Source: SZUA-309 sp050185825
Lineage (GTDB): Bacteria > Pseudomonadota > Gammaproteobacteria > Pseudomonadales > Azotimanducaceae
DNA: 64,000 nucleotides
Direction of reading: 5' to 3'
NCBI GenBank assembly: GCA_050185825.1
Contig: JBFWZA010000007.1
Coordinates: forward strand, 223,994 to 287,993
Part shown: in pieces, positions 17,686 to 28,568 of the stretch
Layout: every line of letters starts with the position of its first letter
Numbering within the stretch: the stretch's first letter is position 1
Program-made: the position numbers and the translations under genes
The notes under the pieces: generated by a model
The model's input: only the letters and a program-made list of their open reading frames with translations
What the model was told of the DNA's origin: nothing
Database searches by the model: none

Positions 17686-18647
17686 TGATCCCCCCGTTGC
17701 CATCGCGCGCCGTGTGGGCGCTGCTCATCCTGGCGCTCGTGCCCGCTGCCGGCCGCGCCGCGGACGTGGACGCTTCAGCAATCGAGCCCTATCTCAGCGG
17801 ACGCTACTTCGAGATCGAATTCGTGGTCTTCGAGCGCTCACAAGTCACGGACTTCAGCACCGGCGAAAATCTCTCCCTCGACCGACCCCGGTCGCTGCCG
17901 AACGGCATCCGCACGCAGCGGCTGGATGCGCAGATGCCGTGGGCGGGACCCATCGACGGCCTCACCCGCTTGTGCCTGACCTACCCCACGCTTACCTACG
18001 AATGGGAAACGGAGACGACGGGTGACCTGCCGGACGCGCCGGTCGGCCAGTCCGGGCGTCCGGTGCCCACTATTCACCCCTATCTGGAGCCGGACCCGCT
18101 GCTCGATTTTCTGGCTCGCCTCGCCGCCTTCGAACGCGGGCTCGACGAGCGGGCCGACCGCTGGCAGCCGGTGGACGATTTCCTGCTCGCCCGGGAAGCC
18201 GGCCGGATCGCCCGGTCGGGCACCGGCCGGGTCCTGTTCCACGGCCGCTGGCTGCAGAACGTTCCCGAGCGGGAAACTCCCGATCCGATTCTGATCCACG
18301 GCGGCGAACAGCTGACCGTGCCCTGGCCGGTGTCGGAGCTCGTGGGCGCCGTGGGAGTGACGCTCGGCCGCTACCTGCACTTCCGGGCCGAGCTCTATCT
18401 GCACGGACCGGGATTCGGCCTGCTGCCGACCGGGGCGGCCATGAATCCCGACGGCACCGCGGAGCTGCAGGTGCGTCCCCTGCCCGGACCCCGGTACATG
18501 GTGCTGTCGGAGAGCCGCCGGATGCGCTCCGGCGAGCTGCACTATCTGGATCACCCGAAGCTCGGGGTGCTCGTGCGGATCGATCCTGTGGCCCTACCCG
18601 CCGATCTCCTCGAGGCCTACGAAGCCTTCCAGCAGCACCTCGACTAG
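17682..18647 (+). CDS. csiV: CsiV family protein
   Basis: 321-residue secreted protein translated from an ATG overlapping the mfd stop codon (ATGATGATC). A signal peptide (about 1-24, ending GRAAD) is followed by the family-typical YFEIEFVVFERSQ and a C-terminal stretch (MVLSESRRMRSGELHYLDHPKLGVLVRID) characteristic of CsiV. CsiV was described in Vibrio as a peptidoglycan-binding protein needed for growth on D-amino acids, and mfd-csiV adjacency is common in gammaproteobacteria. The 3' end overlaps the convergent MTI phosphorylase gene by 54 bp, so the two messages are antisense there. Confidence 0.85.
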   Translation: MMIPPLPSRAVWALLILALVPAAGRAADVDASAIEPYLSGRYFEIEFVVFERSQVTDFSTGENLSLDRPRSLPNGIRTQRLDAQMPWAGPIDGLTRLCLTYPTLTYEWETETTGDLPDAPVGQSGRPVPTIHPYLEPDPLLDFLARLAAFERGLDERADRWQPVDDFLLAREAGRIARSGTGRVLFHGRWLQNVPERETPDPILIHGGEQLTVPWPVSELVGAVGVTLGRYLHFRAELYLHGPGFGLLPTGAAMNPDGTAELQVRPLPGPRYMVLSESRRMRSGELHYLDHPKLGVLVRIDPVALPADLLEAYEAFQQHLD

Positions 18648-19349
18648 CCGGATCGCGTCCTTCATGCAGCGCGCCGAGGCAGCCTGAATCTCCGCCAGGT
18701 CGATGACCCTGTCGGCAAGCCCCGCTGCCGGATTGACCACCATGGCGAGCGCCGCGAACGGCAGATCGAGCTCACGGGCGAGCGCCGCCTCCGGCATGCC
18801 CGTCATGCCGACCATGTCGCAGCCATCACGCGCCATGCGGCGGATCTCCGCCGCCGTTTCCAGTCGCGGGCCCTGGGTCACGCCCATGACGCCGCCGTCG
18901 TGGAGCTCGAGTCCGGCACGCCGGCCCGCATCCAGCAGCACCTGCCGGAGCCGCTGGTCGTAGGGCAGGCTGAAGTCGATGTGCCGCACCGCGTCGTCCG
19001 GGCTGAAGGTCTGCTGGCGGCCCCAGCTGTAATCGATGATCTCGTCCGGCACCAGCAGCGCGCCGGTGGTGGCGAAGGGGCTGATGCCGCCGACGGTGTT
19101 GAGCGCGATCACCACCTCCACCCCGGCCTCGGCGAGGAGCGTGAGGTTGGCCCGGTAGTTGACGGCGTGCGGCGCAAAGCGGTGCGGCACCCCGTGCCGG
19201 GCGATGGCCGAGATCACGTGGCCGGCCACGGCCGCCACCCGCAGGGGTGCGCTGGCATCACCGAACGCGGTTCCCGTGCCGCCCTCCTCCCGCCAGCCGG
19301 GATCCCAGGAGAGCGCCCCGGATCCGACGATGAGACCGATATGGGCCAT
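18594..19349 (-). CDS. S-methyl-5'-thioinosine phosphorylase
   Basis: Phosphorolysis of methylthioinosine (or methylthioadenosine) to hypoxanthine (or adenine) and methylthioribose-1-phosphate in polyamine/methionine salvage. 251 residues of the purine nucleoside phosphorylase family, with the N-terminal phosphate loop GLIVGSGAL, the HAVNYRANL and LNTVGGI segments, and the substrate loop GMTGMPEAALARELDLP. The inosine-specific call rests on similarity to the Pseudomonas enzyme and on the adjacent HGPRT gene, which would salvage the hypoxanthine product. The start overlaps the HGPRT stop by one base. Confidence 0.85.
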   Translation of the reverse strand: MAHIGLIVGSGALSWDPGWREEGGTGTAFGDASAPLRVAAVAGHVISAIARHGVPHRFAPHAVNYRANLTLLAEAGVEVVIALNTVGGISPFATTGALLVPDEIIDYSWGRQQTFSPDDAVRHIDFSLPYDQRLRQVLLDAGRRAGLELHDGGVMGVTQGPRLETAAEIRRMARDGCDMVGMTGMPEAALARELDLPFAALAMVVNPAAGLADRVIDLAEIQAASARCMKDAIRLVEVLLEGFVGLEEIGG

Positions 19350-19927
19350 CAGCCTGCCTCCTGGGACGACTCGAGATGTGGAGGCAGCGCGTAGACGTCC
19401 GGCAGGTTGCGCCAGTAACCCTCGAAGTCCATACCCCAGCCGAACACGTAGCGGTCCGGGCAGGTCAGCGCTGCATGGTCCGGTGGCGGCGCGCCGGCGC
19501 GTTCGCGCACGGCAGCCTTGTCGAGCAGCACGGCGGTGGTCACGGCCTGTGCGCCCTCACCGAGGCAGAAGGCCCGCAGGGCCCCGAGGGTGACTCCCTC
19601 GTCGACGATGTCGTCGAGCAGCACCACGTGCCGACCCGCCAGGCTCAGCCGGGGCCGGGCATGCCAGGTGAGCGCGCCGCCGCGGGTAGTCTCGCCGTAG
19701 CGGCCGACGTGCAGGTAGGTGAGCTCGAGCGGAAACTGCAGCCGCTGCATCACGGCGGCGGTGAACGGCAGGCCGCCGTGCAGGACGCAGATAAGCAGCG
19801 GGTTCGCCTCCGCCAGCGCCACCGACAGGCGCACCGACAACCGGTCGATGGCCTGCAGCACCATCTCGCGCGGGAACAGCACCTCGGCGGTCTCCCGCGC
19901 CGCCAGCACCGTCGGAGCAATCGTCAC
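19349..19927 (-). CDS. Hypoxanthine-guanine phosphoribosyltransferase
   Basis: Converts hypoxanthine or guanine plus PRPP to IMP or GMP. 192 residues with the type I PRTase PRPP-binding motif VVLLDDIVDEGVTLGA and the flexible-loop region before it. Translationally linked on both sides: its ATG overlaps the mscS stop by 4 bp and its stop overlaps the MTI phosphorylase start. The two enzymes catalyse consecutive purine salvage steps. Confidence 0.9.
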   Translation of the reverse strand: MTIAPTVLAARETAEVLFPREMVLQAIDRLSVRLSVALAEANPLLICVLHGGLPFTAAVMQRLQFPLELTYLHVGRYGETTRGGALTWHARPRLSLAGRHVVLLDDIVDEGVTLGALRAFCLGEGAQAVTTAVLLDKAAVRERAGAPPPDHAALTCPDRYVFGWGMDFEGYWRNLPDVYALPPHLESSQEAG

Positions 19928-21012
19928 GATGCGGCGGGCTCCGGCTCGTCGCCGGATTCGACGACCACCGTGCGCGTCGGAAAGGCGATCTCGGCGCCGT
20001 GGCTGTCGATGATGCGGGCGATCCGGAGCAGCACGTCCTCCTTGATCTGGTGGTACTCGGCCCAGACGGTGGTGCGGGTGAACGCGTAGATGAAGAAGTC
20101 GAGCGACGATGGTCCGAAGGCGTTGAAGTTCACCATCAGCGTCCGCGCCTGCTCGATGTCCGGATGCTCCTTGAGCATGGTCCGGACGTCATCGAGGATG
20201 GCCTCGAGCACCCCGACGTCCCGGTAGCGGACGCCGATGGTCTCGTAGATCCGCCGGTTGGTCATGCGTGAAGGATTCTCGACGGAGATGGACGTGAAGG
20301 TGCTGTTGGGCACGTACAGCGGCCGCGCGTCGAACGTGCGGATGCGGGTCAGCCGCCAGCCGATGTCCTCCACCGTGCCCTCGATGTTCTTGTCCGGCGA
20401 GCGGATCCAGTCCCCCACCGAGAACGGCCGGTCCAGGAAGACCATCACCGCGCCGAAGAAGTTCGCCAGCAGATCGCGGGCCGCGAAGCCGACCGCGATG
20501 CCGCCGACCCCGCCGAAGGCCAGCACGCCGGAGATGGAGAACCCGAGCGTCTGCATCGCCATCAGCACCACGGTGATGATCACGCTGGCCCGCAGCAGCT
20601 TGCCCACGGCCGCCGCCGTAGTGGGATCGGCGGGATTGTCTCGGTACTCGCCATCGGCGATGTGCTGTTCCACGAAGCCGATGAAGCGCACGGCAAACCA
20701 GCCGAGCAGGGCCAGCACCCCCACCTGCCGGACCTCGTCGACGATCTCGAAGATCTCGGCCTGCACCGCCTCGCCGCCGACCGACTCCGCGGCCAGGCTG
20801 ATGCCGAGCAGCCAGATCAGCCAGCCGACGGGCCCCCGGGCCGCATCCAGCAGCGCGTCGTCGTAGAGGTTGTGGGTCTTCGCCAGGCCGTCGGCCAGGC
20901 GGGCCAGGAAGTGGCGCGCGAGCCAGTGAATGGCCGCGGTGGCGAGCACCACCGCGAAGACCTCGCCTGCCCAGGCGTTCTCGCCCAGGTATTCCTTCAG
21001 GAACTCCAGCAT
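19924..21012 (-). CDS. MscS family mechanosensitive channel
   Basis: Small-conductance mechanosensitive channel homologue, 362 residues with about four N-terminal membrane helices. The pore-lining helix and beta domain are clear: GGVGGIAVGFAARDLLANFFGA (partial motif), then LDRPFSVGDWI and the VPNSTF turn. It sits in the middle of the lipoprotein-sorting/SPOR-barrel/HGPRT operon, 16 bp after the barrel gene. Grouping a tension-gated channel with purine salvage enzymes is unusual. Confidence 0.92.
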   Translation of the reverse strand: MLEFLKEYLGENAWAGEVFAVVLATAAIHWLARHFLARLADGLAKTHNLYDDALLDAARGPVGWLIWLLGISLAAESVGGEAVQAEIFEIVDEVRQVGVLALLGWFAVRFIGFVEQHIADGEYRDNPADPTTAAAVGKLLRASVIITVVLMAMQTLGFSISGVLAFGGVGGIAVGFAARDLLANFFGAVMVFLDRPFSVGDWIRSPDKNIEGTVEDIGWRLTRIRTFDARPLYVPNSTFTSISVENPSRMTNRRIYETIGVRYRDVGVLEAILDDVRTMLKEHPDIEQARTLMVNFNAFGPSSLDFFIYAFTRTTVWAEYHQIKEDVLLRIARIIDSHGAEIAFPTRTVVVESGDEPEPAAS

Positions 21013-21028
21013 TGGCTTAAGTGATCTG

Positions 21029-22663
21029 TCAGAAGTACTTGGTCAGTTCCAGCTCGATATAGTCGTCGTGGGCAACCGAAGCGCCCTTGTTGGCTGGGTC
21101 GAACGGGTCGTCCGGATTCAGCGGATCCGCGCCGAAGAACGCCCTGCTCTCCACCAGCAGCGTCCAAGTCTCGCCCAGACGGCGGCTCGCTTCCAGCGAC
21201 AGGATGGTCTCGGACGACTCCAGGTCGAAGGTGACGCCGATCAGCGCCTGGGTGTCGCCCAGATCGTTGAAGGCCCAGCGGTTCGCCACCGACAGATCGT
21301 TCTCGTAGAACGTGTCGAAGGCACCGTCTCCACGGTCGTCGTACGAATACTCCACCACCAGCCCGAGATCCGCCCGGGTGCCGAAGGCACCGACGAGCGT
21401 GCGCTCGAAGCCCGTGGTGAACGCGTAGTAGCGGTCCGGGAAGTTGCTGCGGGTGATGGCCTCCAGCTTGAATGCCCAGTCGCCGCGGATCGCCTGGGCA
21501 TCCACTCCGGTCTGATCCACCACCGGGTAGATGGGCACGAGCCACTGGCGACCCGCGTCGTCGGTGGTCACGTCGAAGAGCGGCGCTCTGGAGGTGCCGC
21601 TGAAGTGATAGAGCCCGAACTCCAGCGGCCCGAGGTGATGCGACCAGCGGATGGCGCCGTCGATCCGGTCGTCCCCGTCGCTCGACTGGTACAGGGCCTC
21701 ATCGGTGTCCACCGGAATGAAGTAGCGGGGCCGGCCGTTCACGCCGCTGAAGGTGCGCTCCCGGAAGCCGGGCAGCACGAACAGGTCCAGGATGCCCCAG
21801 TCACGCACCAGCGACAGCTGAACCATCGGCTGACCCAGCTTCTCCTCGCCGTCGATGTCTTCCACCAGATCGGTCTGGTTGATCACGTCGACCAGATGGT
21901 TGAACTCGGTGACCCCCCAGAACACCTGCTTCACGCCCACCGACAGATCCCAGTCGTCGCCGACCAGCGTCCAGAATCCTTCCCGGAGGTCGAAGTGGGT
22001 ACGCTCGTCGTCCTCCGAGTCGTAGCGGTAGAACGGCGTCAGCGTGAGGCTCTGTCGCTCCTGGTCCCAGGCCCGGTAATACTCGAGCTGGACGCTGACC
22101 GACGGATGAAAGTTGCTCTGACCGTAGAGCCCCTCCTCGAAGAACGTCCGCGCCTGGGCACCGATGTCCAGATCGACGAGCTGCACGGCGGCGCGCTCTC
22201 CCACCGCGTCCGCCGGAATGGTTTCCGCAGGCCGCACCGGCGGCTCCATGCTCGACCGCCGCTGCGGATTGGGTGCCCGTACCGGCTCCGGCAGCGGTGC
22301 ATCCTGAGTCTCGGCCTGCGCCACCGCGTCCGGCTGGACATCGGCCGGCACCTGCTGCGGCCGCGGCTCCAGGTCCAGCAGCCGCCAGTAGCTGAGCTGG
22401 CGGCTGTCGGCAATCCTGCGCACGCGATCGGCGGCCTCGCTGTCGGCGGGTGCGGCGACGACCCGGAAGGTGTCGCGGCCGTCCGCCGCGCTGCCCGCCT
22501 CGACCACCACGTCCACGTTCAGCAGCGCGCGCATGCGGCTGGCCCAGTTCTCCGCGTTCTGAACGTTCTGGAAGCTGCCGAAGACGAGTCGCTCAGCGCT
22601 CCAGGCAGTGGGCGCCGCGAAGAGGACTCCCGTCAGCAGGCCAGTGAGCAGCGGACGCTTCAC
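21029..22663 (-). CDS. SPOR-domain/outer-membrane beta-barrel fusion protein
   Basis: 544-residue exported protein. Signal peptide at about 1-22 (ends TAWSAE). Residues 24-90 look like a SPOR-type fold (VFGSFQNVQNAENWASRM, FRVVAAPA), normally a denuded-peptidoglycan binder. A Pro-rich linker (about 95-145) leads to a long region of alternating aromatic/polar strands ending KYF, with a terminal Phe typical of beta-barrels. It lacks a recognisable enzyme motif. It follows the lipoprotein-sorting-like gene by 9 bp; that pairing is often seen beside RND-type lipid exporters, but none is present here. An outer-membrane envelope protein anchored to the septum or sacculus is the inference. Confidence 0.65.
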   Translation of the reverse strand: MKRPLLTGLLTGVLFAAPTAWSAERLVFGSFQNVQNAENWASRMRALLNVDVVVEAGSAADGRDTFRVVAAPADSEAADRVRRIADSRQLSYWRLLDLEPRPQQVPADVQPDAVAQAETQDAPLPEPVRAPNPQRRSSMEPPVRPAETIPADAVGERAAVQLVDLDIGAQARTFFEEGLYGQSNFHPSVSVQLEYYRAWDQERQSLTLTPFYRYDSEDDERTHFDLREGFWTLVGDDWDLSVGVKQVFWGVTEFNHLVDVINQTDLVEDIDGEEKLGQPMVQLSLVRDWGILDLFVLPGFRERTFSGVNGRPRYFIPVDTDEALYQSSDGDDRIDGAIRWSHHLGPLEFGLYHFSGTSRAPLFDVTTDDAGRQWLVPIYPVVDQTGVDAQAIRGDWAFKLEAITRSNFPDRYYAFTTGFERTLVGAFGTRADLGLVVEYSYDDRGDGAFDTFYENDLSVANRWAFNDLGDTQALIGVTFDLESSETILSLEASRRLGETWTLLVESRAFFGADPLNPDDPFDPANKGASVAHDDYIELELTKYF

Positions 22664-22672
22664 ACGCAGGCC

Positions 22673-23482
22673 TCATCGCGCCCGGCGAAGGCTGTTGGTG
22701 GAAAAATCCCGCTCCGCGTCGAGGCCCGTGCCGAAGGCGTAGTTCGACCAGGTCAGCTCCGTGGATTTGCCGGTCTGGACGTTGCTCATCAGCATCCGAC
22801 CGGCCTTCCAGAATCTGCCGTAGAGCTGGTAGCCATCCACGTCGAGCGTCTTCAGGAGCCGGTTCTGGCGGTCGTAGTAGTCGATGTGCTGGATCCGGAA
22901 GGCTTCGCTGTCCAGCGTCACCACCTGGCGCCCGTAGCCGGAGTGCTCGTCCGTGGGGATGCGCTCGACGACGTAGGCGGCGCCATCGTCAGCCGTCTCC
23001 AGCAGACGGTAGGTGTACTTCTCCACCTCTTCGAGGGCCATGTCCTCGTAGGCGAACTCGCTCGAGAGAAACGGTCCGGACTTGTTCTGGCTGGCGATGC
23101 GCTTCACCCGCTTCAGCGCCGGCAGGTACATCCACTGGTCGTCCGGATCGTACTTGTGGGCGTAACTCAGCAGCGCCGTGCCGCCGATGGACTTCGGCGT
23201 CTCGAACACCACCAGCAGCCGGTCACCGTCGTCCGGCATCTCCAGCTGCCGGATCCGGAGGCTGCGCCGGGATTCGGCGCCCTGAGAGGTGCGCAGGATC
23301 ATCTCCAGATCCACCTGCAGATCGCCATAACCGGACTCCCGACGATCCGCCTCCCGGAACACAGCCTCACCGGCGGCCTCGGGCGACAGACCCGCGAGGG
23401 AGAACGCGCCCTCGTCCGCCGCGGCAGGCACCGCGCAGGCGACGAGGAGCGGGACGAGCAGAGCGATGAGACGGGGGGCCAT
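22673..23482 (-). CDS. Outer membrane lipoprotein-sorting (LolA-like) protein
   Basis: 269-residue periplasmic protein, signal peptide about 1-22 (VACAVPAAADEG). The body has the LolA/LolB-like convex fold signature region: LEMILRTSQGAESRRSLRIR, a DDQWMYLPALKRVKRI strand and SQNKSGPFLSSEF, as in the family annotated as outer membrane lipoprotein-sorting protein. The start at 23482 was chosen because AGGA lies 8 bp upstream; in-frame ATGs at 23491 and 23593 are less well placed. It heads an operon with the SPOR-barrel protein, MscS, HGPRT and MTI phosphorylase, and diverges from lexA. Confidence 0.75.
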   Translation of the reverse strand: MAPRLIALLVPLLVACAVPAAADEGAFSLAGLSPEAAGEAVFREADRRESGYGDLQVDLEMILRTSQGAESRRSLRIRQLEMPDDGDRLLVVFETPKSIGGTALLSYAHKYDPDDQWMYLPALKRVKRIASQNKSGPFLSSEFAYEDMALEEVEKYTYRLLETADDGAAYVVERIPTDEHSGYGRQVVTLDSEAFRIQHIDYYDRQNRLLKTLDVDGYQLYGRFWKAGRMLMSNVQTGKSTELTWSNYAFGTGLDAERDFSTNSLRRAR

Positions 23483-23511
23483 CTGACACATCCTGGGGGT
23501 ATGCGCCCCGG

Positions 23512-23541
23512 ATAGTATGCAAACCGCCTGGGGGTGTGCAA
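23512..23541 (-). promoter_or_regulatory. Promoter for the lipoprotein-sorting/mscS/hpt operon
   Basis: Minus strand TTGCAC (23536-23541), 18-bp spacer, TACTAT (23512-23517), 30 bp upstream of the chosen start. The upstream edge is only 12 bp from the first LexA box. Confidence 0.5.
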
Positions 23542-23552
23542 ACGGCGCACTA

Positions 23553-23568
23553 CTGTATATACTGCCAG
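23553..23568. promoter_or_regulatory. LexA box 1
   Basis: CTGTATATACTGCCAG fits the gammaproteobacterial CTG-N10-CAG SOS operator with AT-rich left half. It lies 87 bp upstream of the lexA ATG. Confidence 0.85.
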
Positions 23569-23572
23569 CCCA

Positions 23573-23588
23573 CTGTATATCCGAACAG
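23573..23588. promoter_or_regulatory. LexA box 2
   Basis: CTGTATATCCGAACAG, a second CTG-N10-CAG operator centred exactly 20 bp from the first, so both lie on the same DNA face. Tandem boxes before lexA are known from E. coli and allow cooperative autorepression. Confidence 0.88.
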
Positions 23589-23654
23589 GTCACATGCGAC
23601 CTGTCGGAAACCTGATATCAATTCTACGTATAGGCGTTAACCAACAGAGATCCC

Positions 23655-24257
23655 ATGGAAAACCTCACCTCCAGACAGGCTCAGGTGCTGGACCTGATCC
23701 GACAGTACATCGGCGACACGGGTTATCCGCCCACCCGGGCGGACATCGCCCGCGAGCTCGGCTTCCGGTCGCCGAACGCGGCGGAAGAGCACCTCAAAGC
23801 CCTGGCCCGGAAGGGCGCCATCGAGATGATTCCAGGCACCTCCCGTGGCATCCGGCTGCCGGACGACGCCGGGTTGCCCATCGTCGGCCGGGTCGCCGCC
23901 GGCAGCCCGATCCTGGCGGCGGAGCACATCGAGGACCGGGTGGAGATTCCCGCCGGGTTCTTCCAGCCCCGGGCGGACTTCCTGCTCCGGGTGCGCGGAG
24001 ACAGCATGATCCGGGCCGGGATCCTGGATGGAGACCTGCTCGCGGTGCATAAGACGCCGGAGGCGTCGAACGGCCAGATCGTGGTGGCGCGCATCGAGGA
24101 AGAGGTCACGGTGAAGCGCTTCCAGCGCACCCGCCAGCGCAACCGGGTCCTGCTGCTCGCCGAGAACGAGGACTACGCCCCCATCGAGGTGGATCTGAAG
24201 GAACAGAGCTTCCAGATCGAAGGGTTGTCTGTCGGCGTGATCCGGCAGTCGCTCTGA
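23655..24257 (+). CDS. lexA: SOS repressor LexA
   Basis: Transcriptional repressor of the SOS regulon, inactivated by RecA-stimulated self-cleavage. 200 residues: winged helix DNA-binding domain (about 1-70, with TRADIARELGFRSPNAAEEHLKAL split across the recognition helix), then the S24 peptidase domain. The cleavage-site dipeptide Ala-Gly is in GRVAAGSP; catalytic Ser is in RGDSMIRAG and Lys in VTVKRF. Two LexA boxes precede it. The sulA gene that follows lexA in pseudomonads is not here. Confidence 0.98.
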   Translation: MENLTSRQAQVLDLIRQYIGDTGYPPTRADIARELGFRSPNAAEEHLKALARKGAIEMIPGTSRGIRLPDDAGLPIVGRVAAGSPILAAEHIEDRVEIPAGFFQPRADFLLRVRGDSMIRAGILDGDLLAVHKTPEASNGQIVVARIEEEVTVKRFQRTRQRNRVLLLAENEDYAPIEVDLKEQSFQIEGLSVGVIRQSL

Positions 24258-24280
24258 CGCTCTGACGCCCAGGCGCTAGC

Positions 24281-24328
24281 CGTCAGTGCCAGGCGGGAAC
24301 CGTCAGTGCCAGGCGGGAACCGTCAATG
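24281..24328. repeat. 20-bp tandem repeat between lexA and the 101-aa gene
   Basis: CGTCAGTGCCAGGCGGGAAC occurs twice head-to-tail (24281-24300, 24301-24320), followed by a partial third copy CGTCAATG that enters the stop of the minus-strand gene. An imperfect CTCTGACG duplet precedes it. It may be slippage-generated filler or a transcription-end region; there is no T-tract. Confidence 0.75.
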
Positions 24329-24628
24329 AACGGTCGGTGGTGACGGTGTGTCCGGCTCGAGCTCGATCGTCTCGCCACCGAGGAAGTCCGTCGCCGCATC
24401 GATCATCGCCTCGGCCACGCCCACCAGCTCGCCACCGAGCATGTCCTTCACCTCGTCCGAGAAGCTGATCCGGACCAGCGGCTCGCGTCCCCTGAGCTCG
24501 GCGACCGGCACTGATGGCGGATTGTGCACCGTGATCTCTCCGTGGGTCCGGGGTTCGGCGTCGCCTTCCGCTTCGCGAAGCACGATGTCGCCGTTCTCGA
24601 GCTGCGTGATCTCCAGATAGATGCTCAT
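24323..24628 (-). CDS. Conserved hypothetical protein downstream of topA
   Basis: 101 residues, acidic, soluble, no signal or membrane segment. It begins MSIYLEITQLENGDIVLREA and contains VRISFSDEVKDMLGG and a C-terminal amphipathic helix. It starts 23 bp after the topA stop and is probably cotranscribed with it. A small hypothetical gene beside topA is also found in pseudomonads, but I recognise no domain. Function unknown. Confidence 0.7.
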   Translation of the reverse strand: MSIYLEITQLENGDIVLREAEGDAEPRTHGEITVHNPPSVPVAELRGREPLVRISFSDEVKDMLGGELVGVAEAMIDAATDFLGGETIELEPDTPSPPTVH

Positions 24629-24651
24629 CTCACCTCGTTGCCAGTGAAGGG

Positions 24652-27393
<2,742 letters not shown>

Positions 27394-27445
27394 GGGCCTC
27401 CCGGTTTGAATTCGGCGCCGTTATACGAATTCCCCGAAAGCCATG

Positions 27446-28027
27446 TCAAGAATCCGTCGTCGAACCTCCCGGCGAAAGCCCAGCGTCCAGGGCGAGCAGA
27501 TCGGCCTCCAGATCCGCCAGCAGGGATGCGAGCTCCGACACGGAATCCACCGTCGAAACGGGCGTTTCGAGCCAGTAGAGGAAGATACTGCGGGTGTCCA
27601 GCTCGACGGCGATCACGTCCCCAGGGAGGCGGTTCAGAACCGCTTCGAACCGCGACAGCACGGCGGGCAGGTGCGAGCGCCCCTCACCGGCCGGTCGCTG
27701 GTCATACTGCCAGTCGGCGAACGGATCGGGTGCGCCTGCCGCCGGTTCGCGGCGCAGCCGGAATCCGGGGAGGTAGCGGAGCTTCTTCGCGAGCATCCGA
27801 CCATAGGCCGCGCACTCGACCACCGGCTTCCTGATCGTGCCGCCCGCGCTCACCCGCTCCTCGGCGGTGGGATCGCGCTTCGGCAGCCGCCGCATGTCCA
27901 CCAGCAGCCCCTCGCTGCGGGCCCGGCTTCTGAGCGCGGCAAGTCTTTTGTCTCTTCTGCTCGGAACAAGCCAGAGCACAGGCCCGAACGCGATCACAAG
28001 CACCAGGATGATGAGGATCCAGGTCAC
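27446..28027 (-). CDS. Single-pass membrane protein, unknown function
   Basis: About 193 residues from a GTG at 28027 (VTWILIILVLVIAFGPVLWL, a membrane helix at the extreme N-terminus), followed by a basic segment (PSRRDKRLAALRSRARSEG) and a soluble domain ending in a Leu-rich amphipathic helix. An in-frame ATG at 28087 would share the CATG of the divergent usp start and put 20 polar residues before the helix, so GTG is preferred. Helix-plus-basic-tail layout recalls YajC, but the remaining sequence does not support that name. Confidence 0.55.
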   Translation of the reverse strand: MTWILIILVLVIAFGPVLWLVPSRRDKRLAALRSRARSEGLLVDMRRLPKRDPTAEERVSAGGTIRKPVVECAAYGRMLAKKLRYLPGFRLRREPAAGAPDPFADWQYDQRPAGEGRSHLPAVLSRFEAVLNRLPGDVIAVELDTRSIFLYWLETPVSTVDSVSELASLLADLEADLLALDAGLSPGGSTTDS

Positions 28028-28085
28028 GGTTGATTCCGTTTCTCCCTCGGGTGTATCGTCGCCGCAATCCGGAGGGAGACGCAAC

Positions 28086-28562
28086 ATGCCTGAAGTTCAG
28101 GGCGGTTATCAGCGCATCATGTTGGCCGTGGACCTGACCGAAGAATCCAGCAAGGTCGCCGAACGGGCACTGGCGCTGGCCGCCGCGTTCGGCGCGGAGC
28201 TGCACGTCGTCCACGTCATCGAGCCGCTGAGTCTGGCCTATGGCGGGGACATCCCGATGGACCTCTCCTCCGTGCAGGAGCAGATCCACGACCAGGCCAA
28301 ATCCCACCTCTCGGAATTCGCCGCGACACTGAACGTTCCACCCGACCACCAGTACCTCATCTTCGGCCGACCGGAAAGCGAGATCCAGCGGGCCGCCGAG
28401 GCAAAGGGGGCCGACGTCATCGTCGTCGGCAGCCACGGTCGCCACGGTCTGGCCCTGCTGCTCGGCTCCACCGCCAACGGCGTGCTGCACGGTGCCACGT
28501 GTGACGTGCTCGCGGTGCGGGTCGGGGTTCAGGGCGCGGAAGAGGCAGAGTCGACCTCTTAA
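28086..28562 (+). CDS. Universal stress protein A family
   Basis: 158-residue single-domain UspA protein. It begins YQRIMLAVDLTEESSKVAERAL and ends with the nucleotide-binding signature VVGSHGRHGLALLLGSTAN, i.e. G-2x-G-9x-G(S/T/N), so ATP binding is expected. The start is supported by GGAGGGAG 7 bp upstream. Followed after 6 bp by the lytic transglycosylase gene, probably cotranscribed. Cytoplasmic stress role inferred from the family. Confidence 0.9.
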   Translation: MPEVQGGYQRIMLAVDLTEESSKVAERALALAAAFGAELHVVHVIEPLSLAYGGDIPMDLSSVQEQIHDQAKSHLSEFAATLNVPPDHQYLIFGRPESEIQRAAEAKGADVIVVGSHGRHGLALLLGSTANGVLHGATCDVLAVRVGVQGAEEAESTS

Positions 28563-28568
28563 GAACCG

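Noticed and set aside
14242..17703. 1153-residue open frame antisense to mfd
   Set aside because: It mirrors mfd almost end to end, has no recognisable domain, and is explained by GC-rich codon third positions removing stops on the other strand.
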